Source of the DNA: Lichenostomus cassidix
Lineage: Eukaryota; Chordata; Aves; Passeriformes; Meliphagidae
Assembly (NCBI GenBank): GCA_008360975.2
Contig: CM039183.1
Location: forward strand, 51,297,350-51,361,349
DNA: 64,000 bases
Direction: 5' to 3'
Under the pieces are notes generated by a model that saw only the letters and a list, made by a program, of their open reading frames with translations, was not told where the DNA came from and ran no database searches. Numbering within the stretch: position 1 is the first letter of the stretch; every line of letters starts with the position of its first letter. Positions 43,801 through 54,372 of this stretch are shown here, piece after piece. The position numbers and the translations under genes are program-made.

Positions 43801-46800
43801 AAAGTGCCCTATTTCAGTGGGGGCTTGGTTCACCCATCGCAGTAGATTTGGTGTTTCTTGGTTTACTTTTAGTGCTTGATGCTTTGCATTTCTTTGTAGT
43901 GGATGAGCACTTCAAACAGCTATAATTGAAAAATCACTCATGTTGATGATCAGAAATGTGTGAGAGCTGTGGATTACAGTAAGGGAGACTGGAAATGGGA
44001 ACTGTAAGGAACCTGCAAGAGTAGGGCCATGTTTCTTTCAGGCTCTTTATTTTCTTTAAAATTCATATTTCTTATGGTTGCATATATCATTGTTGTTTAT
44101 TAGGCAGCAATACGGAAAGAGCTGAATGAATTTAAAAGCACAGAAATGGAAGTACATGAGGAAAGTCGGCAATTTACCAGGTGGGTGAATCCCTCTTCTT
44201 GTGTAAGTTGAGAAATGAGCATGAGAGCAAACCTCTGCCTTTCTGCAAGTTCTCTGCAGTTGTGTCATGGTTTGTGTGGATTCCTGCCATGGGTCCCCTT
44301 GAATCCCACCACTGATTCTGTTGGAATTCCCAGTGTTGCTGATACTATCTCTAGCTGATAGAGCAGTGAAGATGACTGCAATGGATTGGTTACTATGTAG
44401 AAAAAGATTGGGGAATCTAAAAAGTAGTGCTTTGAAAGACCTCATCAGTTTTCCCAGATGAAGTTAGTAGTCCTCAAGAACATAAGATAAAAGGGATTTC
44501 CTTCTCTGGCAGTACTCCCTTGCTCATGAAAGTTTACATTTTTGTTGATGCATATGCTAAGTGAAAGCTAGATGATGTTATGAACTTCAGAAAAGCTCAC
44601 CAGCATCTTGGTGAGATTTCTAAGGGTCACTTAGGCTCCTGGCAGCAGTTTCTGGGGAACAAGATAGATTCCCTTTTTGCCACTTCTAATGTGTTTATCT
44701 GGATTTGTTTTGTTCTCTGCTTTGGATAACACCAAGATGTTGTCTGAAGCATTATTATTTTAAAGAGGCTTGAAGTGTCCATGGTTTTTAGCAGGCTTTC
44801 AAATTTGCCTGTTATTCCTAGGTGGATAGAGACACTTCCTGTAATCTCCATGCCACGTGTTCATTTTTCTTGGAAGTTACAAAGGCTGAAAATTGCCACC
44901 AGCAAGCAAAACTTGATGTTAGGATTGGCCAACATTGTATACATAGTATTAATGTCTTTGCTTCCACAGAGAATTAAGTAAAAAACAATTGTCTAGGACT
45001 GGGTCCCTTCCGTTCCATGCTACTGTTTCAACCAAACTCAGGATCTCAGCTAGTGAGTGTGAATCACCTAATTAAAGAGTGTTTCAAAAGGAAAATTCAT
45101 AATGGGAGATGGGTGTTTCATGCATCTCCTACTTCATTGCTTAATTTCACAACTTCAGGAATATCCTTCTCACCAAAACACAGATTTTTAAAAAATAATA
45201 ATGTAAAGTCACTTCTGTGTAGATATAACATGAACAATTTAATTTTTCAAAGTTCAAACCAGTTTCACAGACAGCAAACCTAAGCCAGAAAATGAATCAA
45301 GGAGGCAGGGTTTTAATTTAGTAATGCATTCTGGCCATTAGAAAATGTCCTTTTCAAACATGGAGATGTATTTTTTCATTTGGCTTCTGATGTCATTTTC
45401 TCCTTAGGTAGTAGGTAGTATATCTTTTTCAGAATATATAAAAATACCACTTTTAAAGAAAAGAGCACCCCAAGGGAGAGAATAAAAATGGCAGGTATAG
45501 AAACTAACCCCCTGCTTACACAGTTGTGTTTCTTGAGTTGCATTGCAGTATCAAAGCATAAGTACAGACAGGCATGATTCATACAAAAAGAATTGGATAT
45601 TTTTTCACGAGCTTCAAGAACAGTTGAGGCTGATTAGAACTGGATTCTTGAAAGCTGAACTAGGAATCCAGTGGAGTGACAAACCAGTTAAAAAGTGAAT
45701 TTTTTTTTTTTTCAAGGAGGGCCTTGGAAAATGGAGTTAAAAATAGGGACAGCCAGATTGTGATAAATGTAGGCAATGATTCTATAGGATCCTGAAAGAA
45801 TTTCAGCCTGAGAGAAATCAGGTTTTTTTCTGTTCCCTCTCCATGCTCTTTTGATCATGTTGTGGAGTTACTACACAGAAGTCAAAAGAGTAACACTAGA
45901 AAAAGCTAATTAAGAGCAGAATAAAATGCAGATGTTTTAAGTCAATTGCAATTTTGAAAATAAAAAGAGATCTCATCTCCTCTGGGACCTCTCATTAAAA
46001 ATGATGTAGTTTCTGCTACTTTTGGATTGATACAACAAAAGTGATTTAAGAAAATCATAGACAGAAGTCTCTAGCCAGAGAATTAATTTCTCATACTTTA
46101 ATTATTTTCAAGGAGATCACTGAGGTAATGCAAACCAAAAGACACTTGTATTGTCAGCTGATTAACAAAGGCTATTCTGTGAGAGAATGAGAAAACAGGG
46201 AAGCTGCTTACTAAACAAAAGTAGTTTATAACATATGGTTTCCTATATTATTGCAGATTAAATATAAGATGCTTTAATATTATAATCAGTACTTAAAATA
46301 TATTTGAAATGCTAAAATTTTATGTTAAACTTGGGAAAGAAAGAACACTGGTTTTCATTGTTTATCAGTTACTGTAATGACTGTCAATTGAACTGGTTTT
46401 CTATTCCTAGTAATTTAGACCAATTATTTCTGTTATTTCATAACATAATCCAAGAAACTGCATTTCTAAAAATAGAGAAATCAACACAAGTTTGGGAAGA
46501 GTGTATTAGCAGATGTTCATGAAGTGTTTCTAATGGAAATGCTATATATAGTCCAGTATATTGTTTTTCTACACAAATACAAAACCTCTGTGTCTTTTTT
46601 GCAGTCCTCGGTATCCCCATTTAGCAGATGAGCTGCACACTTGTGACTGTCAGCCTTTGTGCACACCTCCTTCATTTGAGAAATGCATCCCTGTATTGCA
46701 TTTAGTCAACTTACAGGGATAATATGTGGAACTGCTCAGAGAAAATGTGTCAAACAAAAACTTAGGTAGATCTGTTGTGTAGATGAATCATTGCCATGCC

Positions 46801-47771
46801 TTTTCCAAGCTGCTGTATTTTTTACTACTTCATGGACAGATACATTTTTTAAGCCATTTAAACAGAGATTTATGTCTTGTGATAGATATATTGAGAACCT
46901 GATACTGGTGCCCTCTTTACCCTTTTGCTTGGATTCATTATATTTAACATGATTTAGATTTTCAGTTGCTGTAGGTTCCTAACTTATAGGAAAGGTTGGT
47001 GACACCTTTTGGAGCAACCCACTTCTCTAGCCATCATGCAGGCAATCTGGAGTGAAGCACATGCCCTACCTAAAAGCCAAAAAAAAAGTAAGGTATATTT
47101 GGGCCTTCATGTGCCTCAGTTCACTGCTGTTAGTAAGAAGAAAGCATCCGAAGTGCTATAAAATTTGTTGCTTCATTTTGCACAAGGATTAAAAACTCAG
47201 AAATTTAACTTCTATGGTTTAGCAAAGCTTTTTGGATAATAGTTACAGACAGCATCTCCAAATAATGGATGCAATTGTGGCTTAATCTGTATTGGCAAAC
47301 AAAACAGACTGGAGACTGTTCTCTGGCCCTGAGGCCAGCAGGCTTGGCACAGCCTGAATTCATGCAGTTAAACCTCTTCCTCTCACCTCAAAACAGGGTG
47401 ATGTCCCCCCATACCCAGCTTGCCTACTGTCCTGTGCTAACCCCAAACTTCCCTAGGCAGTACCAGAAAGCACTGGTTGACCCAAGCAGGACTGTGCCAG
47501 GGACCATACTGGCAGGTTAATGTCACAGACAGACAGCGACACACCAGAGCTTGAGACACACCAAATCCCTGTTTGGTTTTCTAAGTAGAGAGAGACAGAC
47601 AGCAGGAATAATAGGTCTGACTCTAAACCCACACAGATCAGGAAAATCAGGAATAATTGGACCACAAAAGGAAACAGCTGTGCAAGCAGGATGAGGATTG
47701 GTGTCATTGTCAGTTGAAATAACATAATTCTAAGTTTTTTAATTTATCTTTTCAGGTTTCATCGTCCATAA
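4695..47771 (+). CDS. PHACTR2: PHACTR2, phosphatase and actin regulator 2 (5' partial, 12 coding exons)
   Basis: PHACTR proteins bind G-actin through RPEL motifs and protein phosphatase 1 (PP1) through the C-terminus, coupling actin state to dephosphorylation in cytoplasm and nucleus. Exons seen: 4695-4862, 11323-11403, 14191-14349, 24356-24589, 28188-28737, 29956-30155, 32040-32196, 34255-34310, 40601-40662, 41656-41793, 44104-44180, 47756-47771. All phases match, giving 632 residues counted from the split first Val. Order of parts: N-terminal basic segment (residues 20-48), N-terminal RPEL (about 58-83), low-complexity Pro/Ser/Lys middle (137-400), acidic segment (about 437-465), three C-terminal RPELs (about 468-575), then the PP1-binding tail with LRFNEY, PWARL and terminal RFHRP. 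PHACTR2 rather than a paralogue is chosen from remembered agreement of the RPEL-N exon ([20 protein letters not shown]), the DGDVTVNF segment and the neighbour LTV1. No in-frame ATG occurs before about residue 79, so the start lies in an upstream exon. The tenth intron has a GC donor. Confidence 0.96.
5069..5680 (-). other. unassigned 203-codon open frame
   Basis: The longest open frame not tied to a known gene, on the strand opposite PHACTR2. The translation ([20 protein letters not shown] at its start) matches no family I recognise, has no evident domain or membrane segment, and mixes Cys, Trp and Pro as random sequence would. It may be chance, an old repeat, or part of an antisense transcript. 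Confidence 0.15.
8257..8375. repeat. TA-rich imperfect microsatellite
   Basis: Runs of TATATA interspersed with CACA and TTTACATA units. In a PHACTR2 intron. Confidence 0.85.
9770..10073 (+). mobile_element. CR1-type LINE 3' fragment
   Basis: It contains the CR1 3' landmarks in order: GGCTTTAAACTGGAAGATGG, GTGAGACACTGAACAGGTTG, GGCCAGGCTGGATGGG, GGAAGGTGTCCCTGCC and AAGGTCCCTTCCAGCTG. It ends with the short direct repeat ATTCTGTCATTCTGT (10059-10073), the CR1 terminus. It lies in the 4.9-11.3 kb intron of PHACTR2. Confidence 0.9.
10832..10860 (+). repeat. (TTG)n microsatellite
   Basis: TTG repeated, interrupted once near its start. In a PHACTR2 intron. Confidence 0.85.
11323..11403 (+). CDS. 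PHACTR2: PHACTR2 exon: N-terminal RPEL motif
   Basis: An 81-nt exon between a TTTAG acceptor (11318-11322) and a weak GTGATAAC donor (11404). It encodes [19 protein letters not shown] followed by VLKEMPEQ (residues 57-83). This is the N-terminal G-actin-binding RPEL, here in the variant form RQSREEL of PHACTR2 rather than the canonical RPxxxEL. Both boundaries split a codon after one base. Confidence 0.95.
11404..14190 (+). other. PHACTR2: PHACTR2 intron with purine-rich tract
   Basis: From about 12,830 to 13,560 the + strand is markedly A/G-rich for some 700 bp. No known repeat is recognised and no exon is seen. Confidence 0.8.
14191..14349 (+). CDS. PHACTR2: PHACTR2 exon: acidic linker DGDVTVNF
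   Basis: A 159-nt exon with acceptor TTTCAG (14185-14190) and donor GTAAAT (14350). It encodes [20 protein letters not shown] and a Glu/Lys/Ser-rich tail ending KKEDQK (residues 84-136). The DGDVTVNF start matches the remembered PHACTR2 segment after RPEL-N. No known domain; probably disordered linker. Confidence 0.93.
14350..24355 (+). other. PHACTR2: PHACTR2 intron (10 kb)
   Basis: The largest intron in the window. Nothing coding is supported. Another A/G-rich stretch lies at about 21,280-21,720, and a slightly GC-richer patch at 17,520-17,830. Confidence 0.85.
24356..24589 (+). CDS. PHACTR2: PHACTR2 exon: Lys-Pro repeat and proline-rich linker
   Basis: A 234-nt exon with acceptor CATAG (24351-24355) and donor GTGAGT (24590). 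It begins [20 protein letters not shown] (residues 137 onward) and includes four Lys-Pro type pairs encoded by CCTAAR hexamers at 24406-24429, then PLPPKNA and [10 protein letters not shown]. Residues 137-214 are low complexity, with [12 protein letters not shown] segments that could be SH3 ligands (inference). Frame and the REA|AGSSH junction to the next exon agree with mammalian PHACTR2. Confidence 0.94.
24590..28187 (+). other. PHACTR2: PHACTR2 intron
   Basis: No exon, RNA gene or clear mobile element is recognised. The 107-codon + frame at 27229-27552 looks like chance. Confidence 0.8.
28188..28737 (+). CDS. PHACTR2: PHACTR2 large central exon: Ser/Pro/Lys-rich disordered region
   Basis: The longest coding exon (550 nt, residues 216-397 plus two split codons), acceptor TTTTAG (28182-28187), donor GTAAGA (28738). 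It starts with the AGSSHAKK junction, continues as Ser/Lys-rich sequence, then [12 protein letters not shown], a polyproline stretch ([20 protein letters not shown] at about 28495-28554) and an acidic, Ser-rich end. No folded domain is visible. This is the fastest-changing part of the family. The exon is GC-richer than its introns. Confidence 0.93.
28738..29955 (+). other. PHACTR2: PHACTR2 intron
   Basis: About 1.2 kb, unremarkable. Ends in a weak pyrimidine tract before the 29956 exon. Confidence 0.85.
29956..30155 (+). CDS. PHACTR2: PHACTR2 exon: acidic [13 protein letters not shown] segment
   Basis: A 200-nt exon, acceptor ACAG (29952-29955), donor GTAAGC (30156). It encodes a Glu/Ala-rich run, then [15 protein letters not shown] and eight consecutive Asp codons at 30113-30136 before ENASAE (residues 399-464). 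SDSDGPILY is a recognisable conserved block just upstream of the C-terminal RPELs. The acceptor has a poor pyrimidine tract (CTCATGAATAAACAG) but is the only one giving an open frame with correct phase. Confidence 0.93.
30156..34254 (+). other. PHACTR2: two PHACTR2 introns around exon 32040-32196
   Basis: Introns 30156-32039 and 32197-34254. Open frames on both strands here do not resemble known proteins. No repeat recognised. Confidence 0.8.
32040..32196 (+). CDS. PHACTR2: PHACTR2 exon: first C-terminal RPEL
   Basis: A 157-nt exon, acceptor TCCTCAG (32033-32039), donor GTATCA (32197). It encodes [20 protein letters not shown], then [12 protein letters not shown] (the canonical RPxxxEL with downstream NIL) and [19 protein letters not shown] (residues 466-516). 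The RRR before the motif belongs to a basic patch that in the family competes with actin for importin binding. Confidence 0.96.
34255..34310 (+). CDS. PHACTR2: PHACTR2 exon: second C-terminal RPEL
   Basis: A 56-nt exon, acceptor CACAG (34250-34254), donor GTAAGT (34311). Joined to the previous exon it reads [19 protein letters not shown] (residues 517-535), a canonical RPEL motif. The intron before it falls just ahead of the RPEL core. Confidence 0.95.
34311..40600 (+). other. PHACTR2: PHACTR2 intron (6.3 kb)
   Basis: Nothing supported beyond short homopolymers (for example T-rich at 36574-36590) and a GA-rich patch at 34619-34690. Confidence 0.8.
40601..40662 (+). CDS. PHACTR2: PHACTR2 exon: linker between RPEL motifs
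   Basis: A 62-nt exon, acceptor AAACAG (40595-40600), donor GTGATG (40663, weak). It encodes [20 protein letters not shown] (residues 537-556), an acidic then basic helix leading to the third C-terminal RPEL in the next exon. Confidence 0.94.
40663..41655 (+). other. PHACTR2: PHACTR2 intron
   Basis: About 1 kb with a weak GTGATG donor and a normal acceptor. No other feature seen. Confidence 0.85.
41656..41793 (+). CDS. PHACTR2: PHACTR2 exon: third C-terminal RPEL and PP1-docking motif, GC donor
   Basis: A 138-nt, phase-0 exon of 46 codons (residues 557-602) after a TTCCAG acceptor (41650-41655). It encodes [16 protein letters not shown] (RPEL core), LRFNEYVEV (the RVxF-like PP1 docking site in this family) and [18 protein letters not shown], with the conserved Arg and Trp contacts. 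The frame needs the exon to end at AAG 41793, where the intron begins GCAAGG, not GT. No GT nearby keeps the frame. Read-through instead adds seven residues (ARDKRRL) and a TAA at 41815-41817. Confidence 0.94.
41794..44103 (+). other. PHACTR2: PHACTR2 GC-AG intron
   Basis: It begins GCAAGG and ends TTATTAG. It contains the 27-bp duplication and an AATAAA at 42434-42439 that could end a read-through transcript. Confidence 0.85.
41951..42004 (+). repeat. perfect 27-bp tandem duplication
   Basis: Two identical 27-bp copies (41951-41977 and 41978-42004), starting GAAAACACACTCAGG. Located in the PHACTR2 intron with the GC donor, 157 bp after that donor. Confidence 0.95.
44104..44180 (+). CDS. PHACTR2: PHACTR2 exon: C-terminal PP1-binding helix
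   Basis: A 77-nt exon, acceptor TATTAG (44098-44103), donor GTGGGT (44181). It encodes [20 protein letters not shown] followed by SRQFT (residues 603-627), nearly identical across PHACTR1-4 as I recall. It begins in phase 0, which fixes the end of the previous exon at the GC donor. Confidence 0.96.
44181..47755 (+). other. PHACTR2: last PHACTR2 intron
   Basis: About 3.6 kb, AT-rich, with a T12 run near 45,703. No exon or repeat family recognised. Confidence 0.85.
47756..47771 (+). CDS. PHACTR2: PHACTR2 terminal coding exon (RFHRP stop)
   Basis: The acceptor TTTTCAG at 47749-47755 is followed by one base completing Arg, then Phe-His-Arg-Pro and TAA (47769-47771). RFHRP is the invariant C-terminus of the PHACTR family and contributes to PP1 contact. 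The rest of this exon is 3' UTR. Confidence 0.97.
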
Positions 47772-49325
47772 CTGTTTGACTACATCCCATCTTTCATGTA
47801 ACAATTTTCTTTGGGGAAATCATTGCGTCCTGAAGACCTGAAATTGCACTGGAACTTGATTGAGTATGAGTGTGTGCTACAGCTTACCCTGAGGCTAATG
47901 GAGAAAGTGGCCCTTGTCTTTGTCAATGGACAAATGATTTGTCTAGGAGGAGAACCCACAGGAAGCGTTTGTCCATGTCCAGACAGACCATGGTTCTGTG
48001 GCCAGCTCACACGGACAAGCCAGTGGACTTCTTCGTCAGAGCTCCACAAGTCAGGAAGTGCTGAAGACAATCGCTGGAGAGCCTGCTAGCAGGATCTCAT
48101 CAGGCTTCATAGGGTTGTGACTAAGGGTAACAGGGAGGGGGGTGTGAAAAGGACTGAGAGCTGGGGGAATGGAGACTTTGTTTGTCAGTCCACAGAGAAA
48201 AGTGGAATGGATGGGACTGCTCAACAATGCACATGGCCAGTGGGAAGAATTATTTTTTAAAAAAACAGAGTGTGAGCAGCTGTGCATGTAGGTTTTTTTG
48301 GTGGCTGCAGCCTGTCTGAAAAAGATAGCAAGCCATAAGTCCTTGTGTCATCAGTACTTTAGGAAGAACTGTCATTTTCTTTGGTGCCAGTAAATACAGT
48401 TGCCAGAAATTAGTCTTAGTATAACTCGACTGTCTTTTTTTCAAATCCCAGTGCACATGGTTCAAGAAAACACATGGAACATTCATTCAGAACAAGTCAT
48501 ATTTTTTGGTTTTTAATGTTGACGTACTCTGGATCCTCCAAAATACATAAACAGGATTTGAAGGACAAAGAAAGTGACACTATGAATGCAGTGAAATGCT
48601 TTGTGTTTAGAAACACTTCTTGCTGTCTGTTGCTTGCCATTCAAACCAGAGGGATCATTATCTTTGTCATCCATAGCAAGCAGTGGTGACAACTTTGACA
48701 TCATGCTAGTGTGAATCCAAAGTCAGAATTGAAATTAGGCCCAGAAGTCTTTGCTAATAGGTCTGAGCAATGATTACTAATGTAACTTTTTACATTTAAG
48801 GACTCTTGCACTGCTTTGAGGAAGAACTCCCAGATGAATCAGTATGTCCTCAGCTAGTGGTCCTGTAAAAGTGAAAGGAAAATCCTTGGAGTGTCTCCAG
48901 CCTGCTCTTGTTGAGTGTGAAGAATGCTTCTTAGATTCATAATTTTTTATACTATCTTGAAATTGTACATGTGAATACAGTACTATTAAAATTAAGTGGT
49001 ATGGAGTGTGAAAGGCAATACATGTTTTTTCTAAGTTGGCCTAAAGGCCTATTAAAAAGCCTGGGACGTTGTTTACACTAAGAAATTCTCTGTCTTACAT
49101 TAGCACTTATTTATCCTTTGAATTAGTGTACACAACATTGAGGGGGGGGTCTGGAATTCACATATGCATACATTTAATGCAGTATTACAATATATTTGCT
49201 ATTTATCCTTTCTAATGTGTGTACATATTACAATTTTTTTTTGTCTTTTATGTGCCCTGTTCAGTTTTTAATTATGAAGTGTAAGTATTTCTTTTTCTGG
49301 CAATAAAAGGTCTGTGTAGATGTGA
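47772..49325 (+). other. PHACTR2: PHACTR2 3' UTR
   Basis: About 1.55 kb between the stop and the preferred polyadenylation signal. A possible proximal ATTAAA lies at 48985-48990. One Pumilio-type site (TGTACATA) is at 49220-49227. The extent is inferred from the poly(A) signal, not from transcripts. Confidence 0.7.
49302..49307 (+). terminator. PHACTR2: PHACTR2 polyadenylation signal AATAAA
   Basis: AATAAA is followed within 25 bases by a GT/T-rich element (TCTGTGTAGATGTGATTTTT), the usual downstream signal. It is the first strong signal after the stop, so cleavage probably falls near 49,320-49,330. Confidence 0.75.
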
Positions 49326-49546
49326 TTTTTACCTCAGAACCTGTGATAGATTCTTGTGGAATGTGTTTAGTTTATAAAATTGAAGGTTGTTGTTAGAGAT
49401 GTCAGCCTAAAGGCAGGAAGGCAATTTGGTGGGTAAAATTAGATATTCCTCTTTAGAGCTATTTACAGCAAGACCAGGTTTGCATAGATGAGATGGATTA
49501 TTTTAGTGAAGAGCACTTCTAGTACGAGGAGAGTGCTTTACGACAG

Positions 49547-49576
49547 CCGTCACTCCCCGTCACTCTCCGTCACTCT
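49547..49576 (+). repeat. 10-bp tandem repeat, three copies
   Basis: CCGTCACTCY repeated three times (CC, CT, CT endings). Just downstream of the PHACTR2 poly(A) site. Confidence 0.9.
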
Positions 49577-49600
49577 ATTATTTTTAAAGAGATTGGCAAA

Positions 49601-49616
49601 CCTTTTTTAAAAAAGG
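49601..49616. repeat. 16-bp perfect palindrome
   Basis: CCTTTTTTAAAAAAGG. An A/T tract palindrome 25 bp after the 10-bp repeats. Function unknown. Confidence 0.85.
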
Positions 49617-49696
49617 GTAAGATTTATATGACTGTTAGGATCCCTTACATTTTAGTAAAAATCTAATGATGTACAAGCCCCAAAATATCAATAACC

Positions 49697-49714
49697 AAAA
49701 AAAAAAAAAAAAAA
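49697..49714 (+). repeat. A18 homopolymer
   Basis: Eighteen A in a row. No upstream sequence resembling a processed pseudogene or SINE was recognised. Confidence 0.9.
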
Positions 49715-52700
49715 GAAGCCATCTACATGCTTATAGCAAAGAAAAGGAAAAAGCACCTTCCTTAGTTAATGGAATCAATAGGAGCCATTAGGATTCCATT
49801 TGCAGAAAATAAGCTTCTGGAAGGCCCATCATTTTATAAATATAGAAACACCACTTTGACATCAAGGAAGCAGTGAAAATGTATTCTTTGGCACGAAATC
49901 ATACAGGAATTAGCAAGGCATTAGAGTTAAGGTTTGTCAGCAATTCTGGTAGAATGCTAATTTTTATTTTTAGAATTTGAAGAGTAAACTTAAAAGTTAC
50001 ACTAGAATAGTTATGCTTAAACTTTTTTTTTTTTTGCTGATGTAGCCAAATTTACAAATGTGTGTCCAAAATCATAAAAAATTTTTGAATGTTGACTTTG
50101 AAGTAAAAAACACAGTGTTTCACTTCAAAGGAAATGAGTGGAGCAATTAAATAGTTCTCAGTGTTGCCTTAATCACACTGAAACATTTGAAAGCAGCCAA
50201 GATACTGAAGGCAGAAAGACAGCTGTTGCACAGGCAGAATAACTTGGACAAAGGTAAGGTTGGACTATAAATACTTTCTATAAGACATTAGCTCTACCAT
50301 TATGCCAAAGTACATATGGGTTACAAAAGCAAGCTAAAGCTTGTTAAACTCTTAGGATGAAGTGAAAAAACTGACTTTGCAAGAAGATATTCCTCTATAC
50401 TAGGCCTGGAGCATGGATGGAAAGTCATGTGCCAACCTTTTTGTTTTAAGAGTTAGAAGACAAAGATGTGGATACAACTTCTGGCTCAAACTTCTTTAAG
50501 CTGAAGTTATGTCATAAGAAATGAGGATGTATAGGTGAGGTATCACTTAGACTTTCCCTGTCCTCCTTAGGGGGTTCGAGGGTTTTTTTAAAGTATTCAC
50601 TACAAGCCATTGCTGGATGCAGAACACTAGCCATGGTAGAGAGGCTGTTAATTTTTAATTTCTTACTGTTATGATAATAATCAGATAAATTTCTTGGCCC
50701 ACAGTTCAGTGAACTAATTAAGCACATTTATGTGATTGGACAAAAAGAGTTGCCTTTATTGGAACTTATGTAAAAACTTATGTAGTATACTTGCAGAATT
50801 AGAACTACAAACTATCCATTGTAGATTGTACCCATACACAGACATAGAACTGTATATGCTATTTTTATACTCTAAATATCACCTGGCAGAAAACCAACAG
50901 CTGTAAATTCATGTCCATGCAATAAAAAAATAACAAGAATTTGGTATGTCACTATGATAAGTGAAGCAAGTTTGCTCTACTTTATTGAGAAGCCTGAAGT
51001 CCATTTCTGCTGCACTCTGTATTGATGATTTCAAATGTCTTCCAGTTGCATCAACAATCCATTGGAAATATTGCACCATATACCTGTTATGGTGCTGCAT
51101 GCCTGTTAGAAGGGAAAAATCAAAATAACACTTTTGATGCAAAGTATAGTACAGTCCAGTTGGCTAAGAGGGATCAGTATGATAATTTTTATCAAGTTGG
51201 AGGAATCATTTAAATGTCATCCATAACATAGACAAACCTTAAACACGACACTTACGTTCCATAGAGTCAGATTTGAACTCAGATGTCCACATCCACACAA
51301 AGAGAAAACTAGTAGCTTGAATAGTGGTTTCTGAAATGGTCTCATATATCACATTTATCAGTAGAATCACATCACAGCATGTCGCTGTGGGTGCAAAAGA
51401 ATGGATGCTTGATCAAATCTGGATTTCTTCTTCACATAAAAAAGTGAAGTGGTTCTAGAATGCCTCTTGTCTCTCTTTTTTCAGGTAATACATATTAGTC
51501 TTTATAACTCAAAGTCATTTGAATTTTTTTTAATTGTGATATATATGTTGACTAAACAAGTACAAAAAAAAATTAAATGCTAATGATTATTTAAGCTAAA
51601 TACCATTTCAAGTGGTAATTTGAAATGTGATAGGACCAGAAGCAGCATATCTTCAAAATCACTGGAGGTGTTCACGGCCATTTGTAGGTCTACAAGACTG
51701 CATTGATTTGTTGGGTTTATCATTTACCTGCAGTTGTGCATGTCATGTGCTGTGGTGGACTTCACTGACCTCTGACATGGTGTGGGGCAGGGCAGCCCCA
51801 CCATCTGCTTTGGCCACACTGAGCACCTCTTAGAGAAGCACCACAACCTCAGTGTTGACATGGAAAAACCACATCAGATGAGCACCCATTTTTTAACTTG
51901 AAAGCCACATGAAATCTGTGAAAAAACAGGATAAAGTATCCCTGATATTACAGAAATTAGAGCCCCCCTTCCAGGTGAAATTTGTGCTTGGTCTCCTGCA
52001 GAGATGCTTCAGACTCAGACCTGTAACTAGTAATACTACAGCTACATCAGGGAATTTGTTTCCAATTAACAGTCACTTAACCTGACTGTAAATTCAATCT
52101 GAGCCCCAATTTTGTATCATCAAAAAGTGCAAGAAGATCCAGCCAGTGTAGACGAAAAACATCTAATCTGGTCTGGCAGCCTGGGAATCAACCAAAACTC
52201 CCTGACTGGCTGCAGTGGGCAGGGGTTGGAGCCAGGGTGGGGAGAGCCACATTGTCACCTGGCTACCTGGCAGGACAGGTCTATGAGAGCACTGCTGACA
52301 TCCTAAGTGGAGACCAGAATATTGGCCCATGTCTTAATGTCTGTTAATGCTTTAATGATAAAGCAAACCAAGCTAAAAGCCTACATTTGCCTGAGACTGT
52401 CAGGTATACATGAACTGTGTGTTTTAATGATCTTCTGGAGTTAAGACCTGTGCCACTGCTGTAAACTAAACCAAAAACATACTCAGGGTGAAAAAAAAAG
52501 TATGGATAAACTTGTCTCCTGCCTTTAGGAGCTCCCACATTTAGTTCCATTATTGTTGCTATCTGTTATATCTTCTTGTACAAAGCTCAGTGCAATGCTC
52601 ACTGATGGGACATAGATTCTGATGAAAAGAAAAAAAGATACTCTGAAAGCTTTTATAAGGTTGATACAAAAATATTTTGAAGGTCAAATTAAAAAAAAAA

Positions 52701-54372
52701 ATAGTAAATTCCCCAGAATAGCTTAAAACTTCTCTTTAACAGAAATCTGAAAAAAAAACCCCACCAAAACTTATGGAACTGTATCTATAGAGAGAAAGGG
52801 AGAAATTGAGTGAAATTAAGACATAATTGCTGTAATGTTCAAACAAGTTTCTATTTATTAACTTTAATAATTAATAAGGTCTTGTTTACTTTGTGTTCCC
52901 ATTTTGTTTCAAGATTTTAATGGAAAGCTCATATGAACTAGATACAGCATTTCACCAGTATTTTCTAGAAGCTACATATCGCATTGGATAGAAACAAAGA
53001 AAATAATGGTATTATCTGTATCTTCTTGTTCAAGCATTAATTCTTTATATTAAAAAAATCTTGCAATACTATGTCAAATTTAACAATATCTGAACATTGT
53101 TATGATATAGTAAAACATTGCTAAACATATCTTCTTTTCACTACTTTGTGTGGTGGTATATTGATTTGTAAACTTGTATAAATTTTGGAATTAAAGAAAT
53201 ACTGTGGTTTGGATTATTATTTTAGCTGGTGTGATTTGAAACAAAAATGTATCAATGGCTTGTTTGAACAGGCATCTGACTGGATCAGCAGGGTGGGAAG
53301 GGTGTGGAGATGGCACATGCTCAATTGCCATCTGTTTAACTAGCTCTTAAGTTGTGGGGTGGGGGAGGCTTCCTTAAAAAAAAAAAATCCACTTACAACC
53401 AATCTGCAAATCTGGAAGAGGCAGTAGAATACTGTAGAGCACAGACACTGCTGTACACACAGGAGCTGGTAAGTTTGTGTCTCTTCCCAGTGTTGTGTGG
53501 CACAGCAGCTCAATCAGTAAATCATGACAGCATTTTTGTGCCGTGCTTTGGAGCCAGCTGTACCTTAAACTCTGGGAGATCACAAGGCTGTATTTCCCGG
53601 CAGAGCTGCAATCCACCAGGGCAGGTTCAGCAGTAGGAATCATTGCTCACCTGCCTCTTCCAAGCAAGTCTGCACGGACACTGCGGAGCGATGAATCCAG
53701 TAAGGAGGGCTTGATCATAAATCCACACCACTGCAGGGTGCTAAGCTCCAGTAGGTTCTTACAAGGGTCCAGTAAAGCCAGAAGATTCTTACATGCTGAA
53801 TGCACTCCAAGGCAGCCACAATCACCCGGAATAAAATTTTTACATTAATTCATTGGAATTAAAATTTTGCAGCACCTATTAATGTGCACTGGGCCAGTTC
53901 TTAGATGTTGTTTCTATACATTTGATGAAAAATAGTGAAAAATTATTCTTTAAGTAACTTCCTTTAATTTCATTAAACGTTCCTATTAACAAGTCAAGTA
54001 AGGCAAACAAAATTCAAGCCTTGGCTCTCCACTACCCATCATGCTAGATAGTTACTGGTAACTACAAAAAATAGATCTGAAACATTATCAGCTTAGAATT
54101 ACTGTCCCTTTAAAATGTACTTTCCACATGTTTCATTACTTTCAAAAGATGGAAGGCTGTGGAGAATCAATACTGATAACTTTTCAGTTTATGCAGGGTG
54201 GATTTTATATAACAATTATTAAATGAATGCATCTACTTGGCTCGGTGTGATTGAGTAGGGTAACTATAAAGAAGTGGCAGAGCTGATACTGAATTCACAC
54301 TGGTGTGTGATATCTGTGAATGCAAGTAACTGTAATTGTTACAAATTAATGATAGCTGCTTCTTGAGGTTTT

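Noticed and set aside
49547..49576. Short regular repeats as a CRISPR array
   Set aside because: Direct 10-bp tandem copies with no spacers, in a vertebrate genome.
49640..49714. A18 tract as the tail of a processed pseudogene
   Set aside because: No coding remnant or target-site duplication could be recognised upstream.
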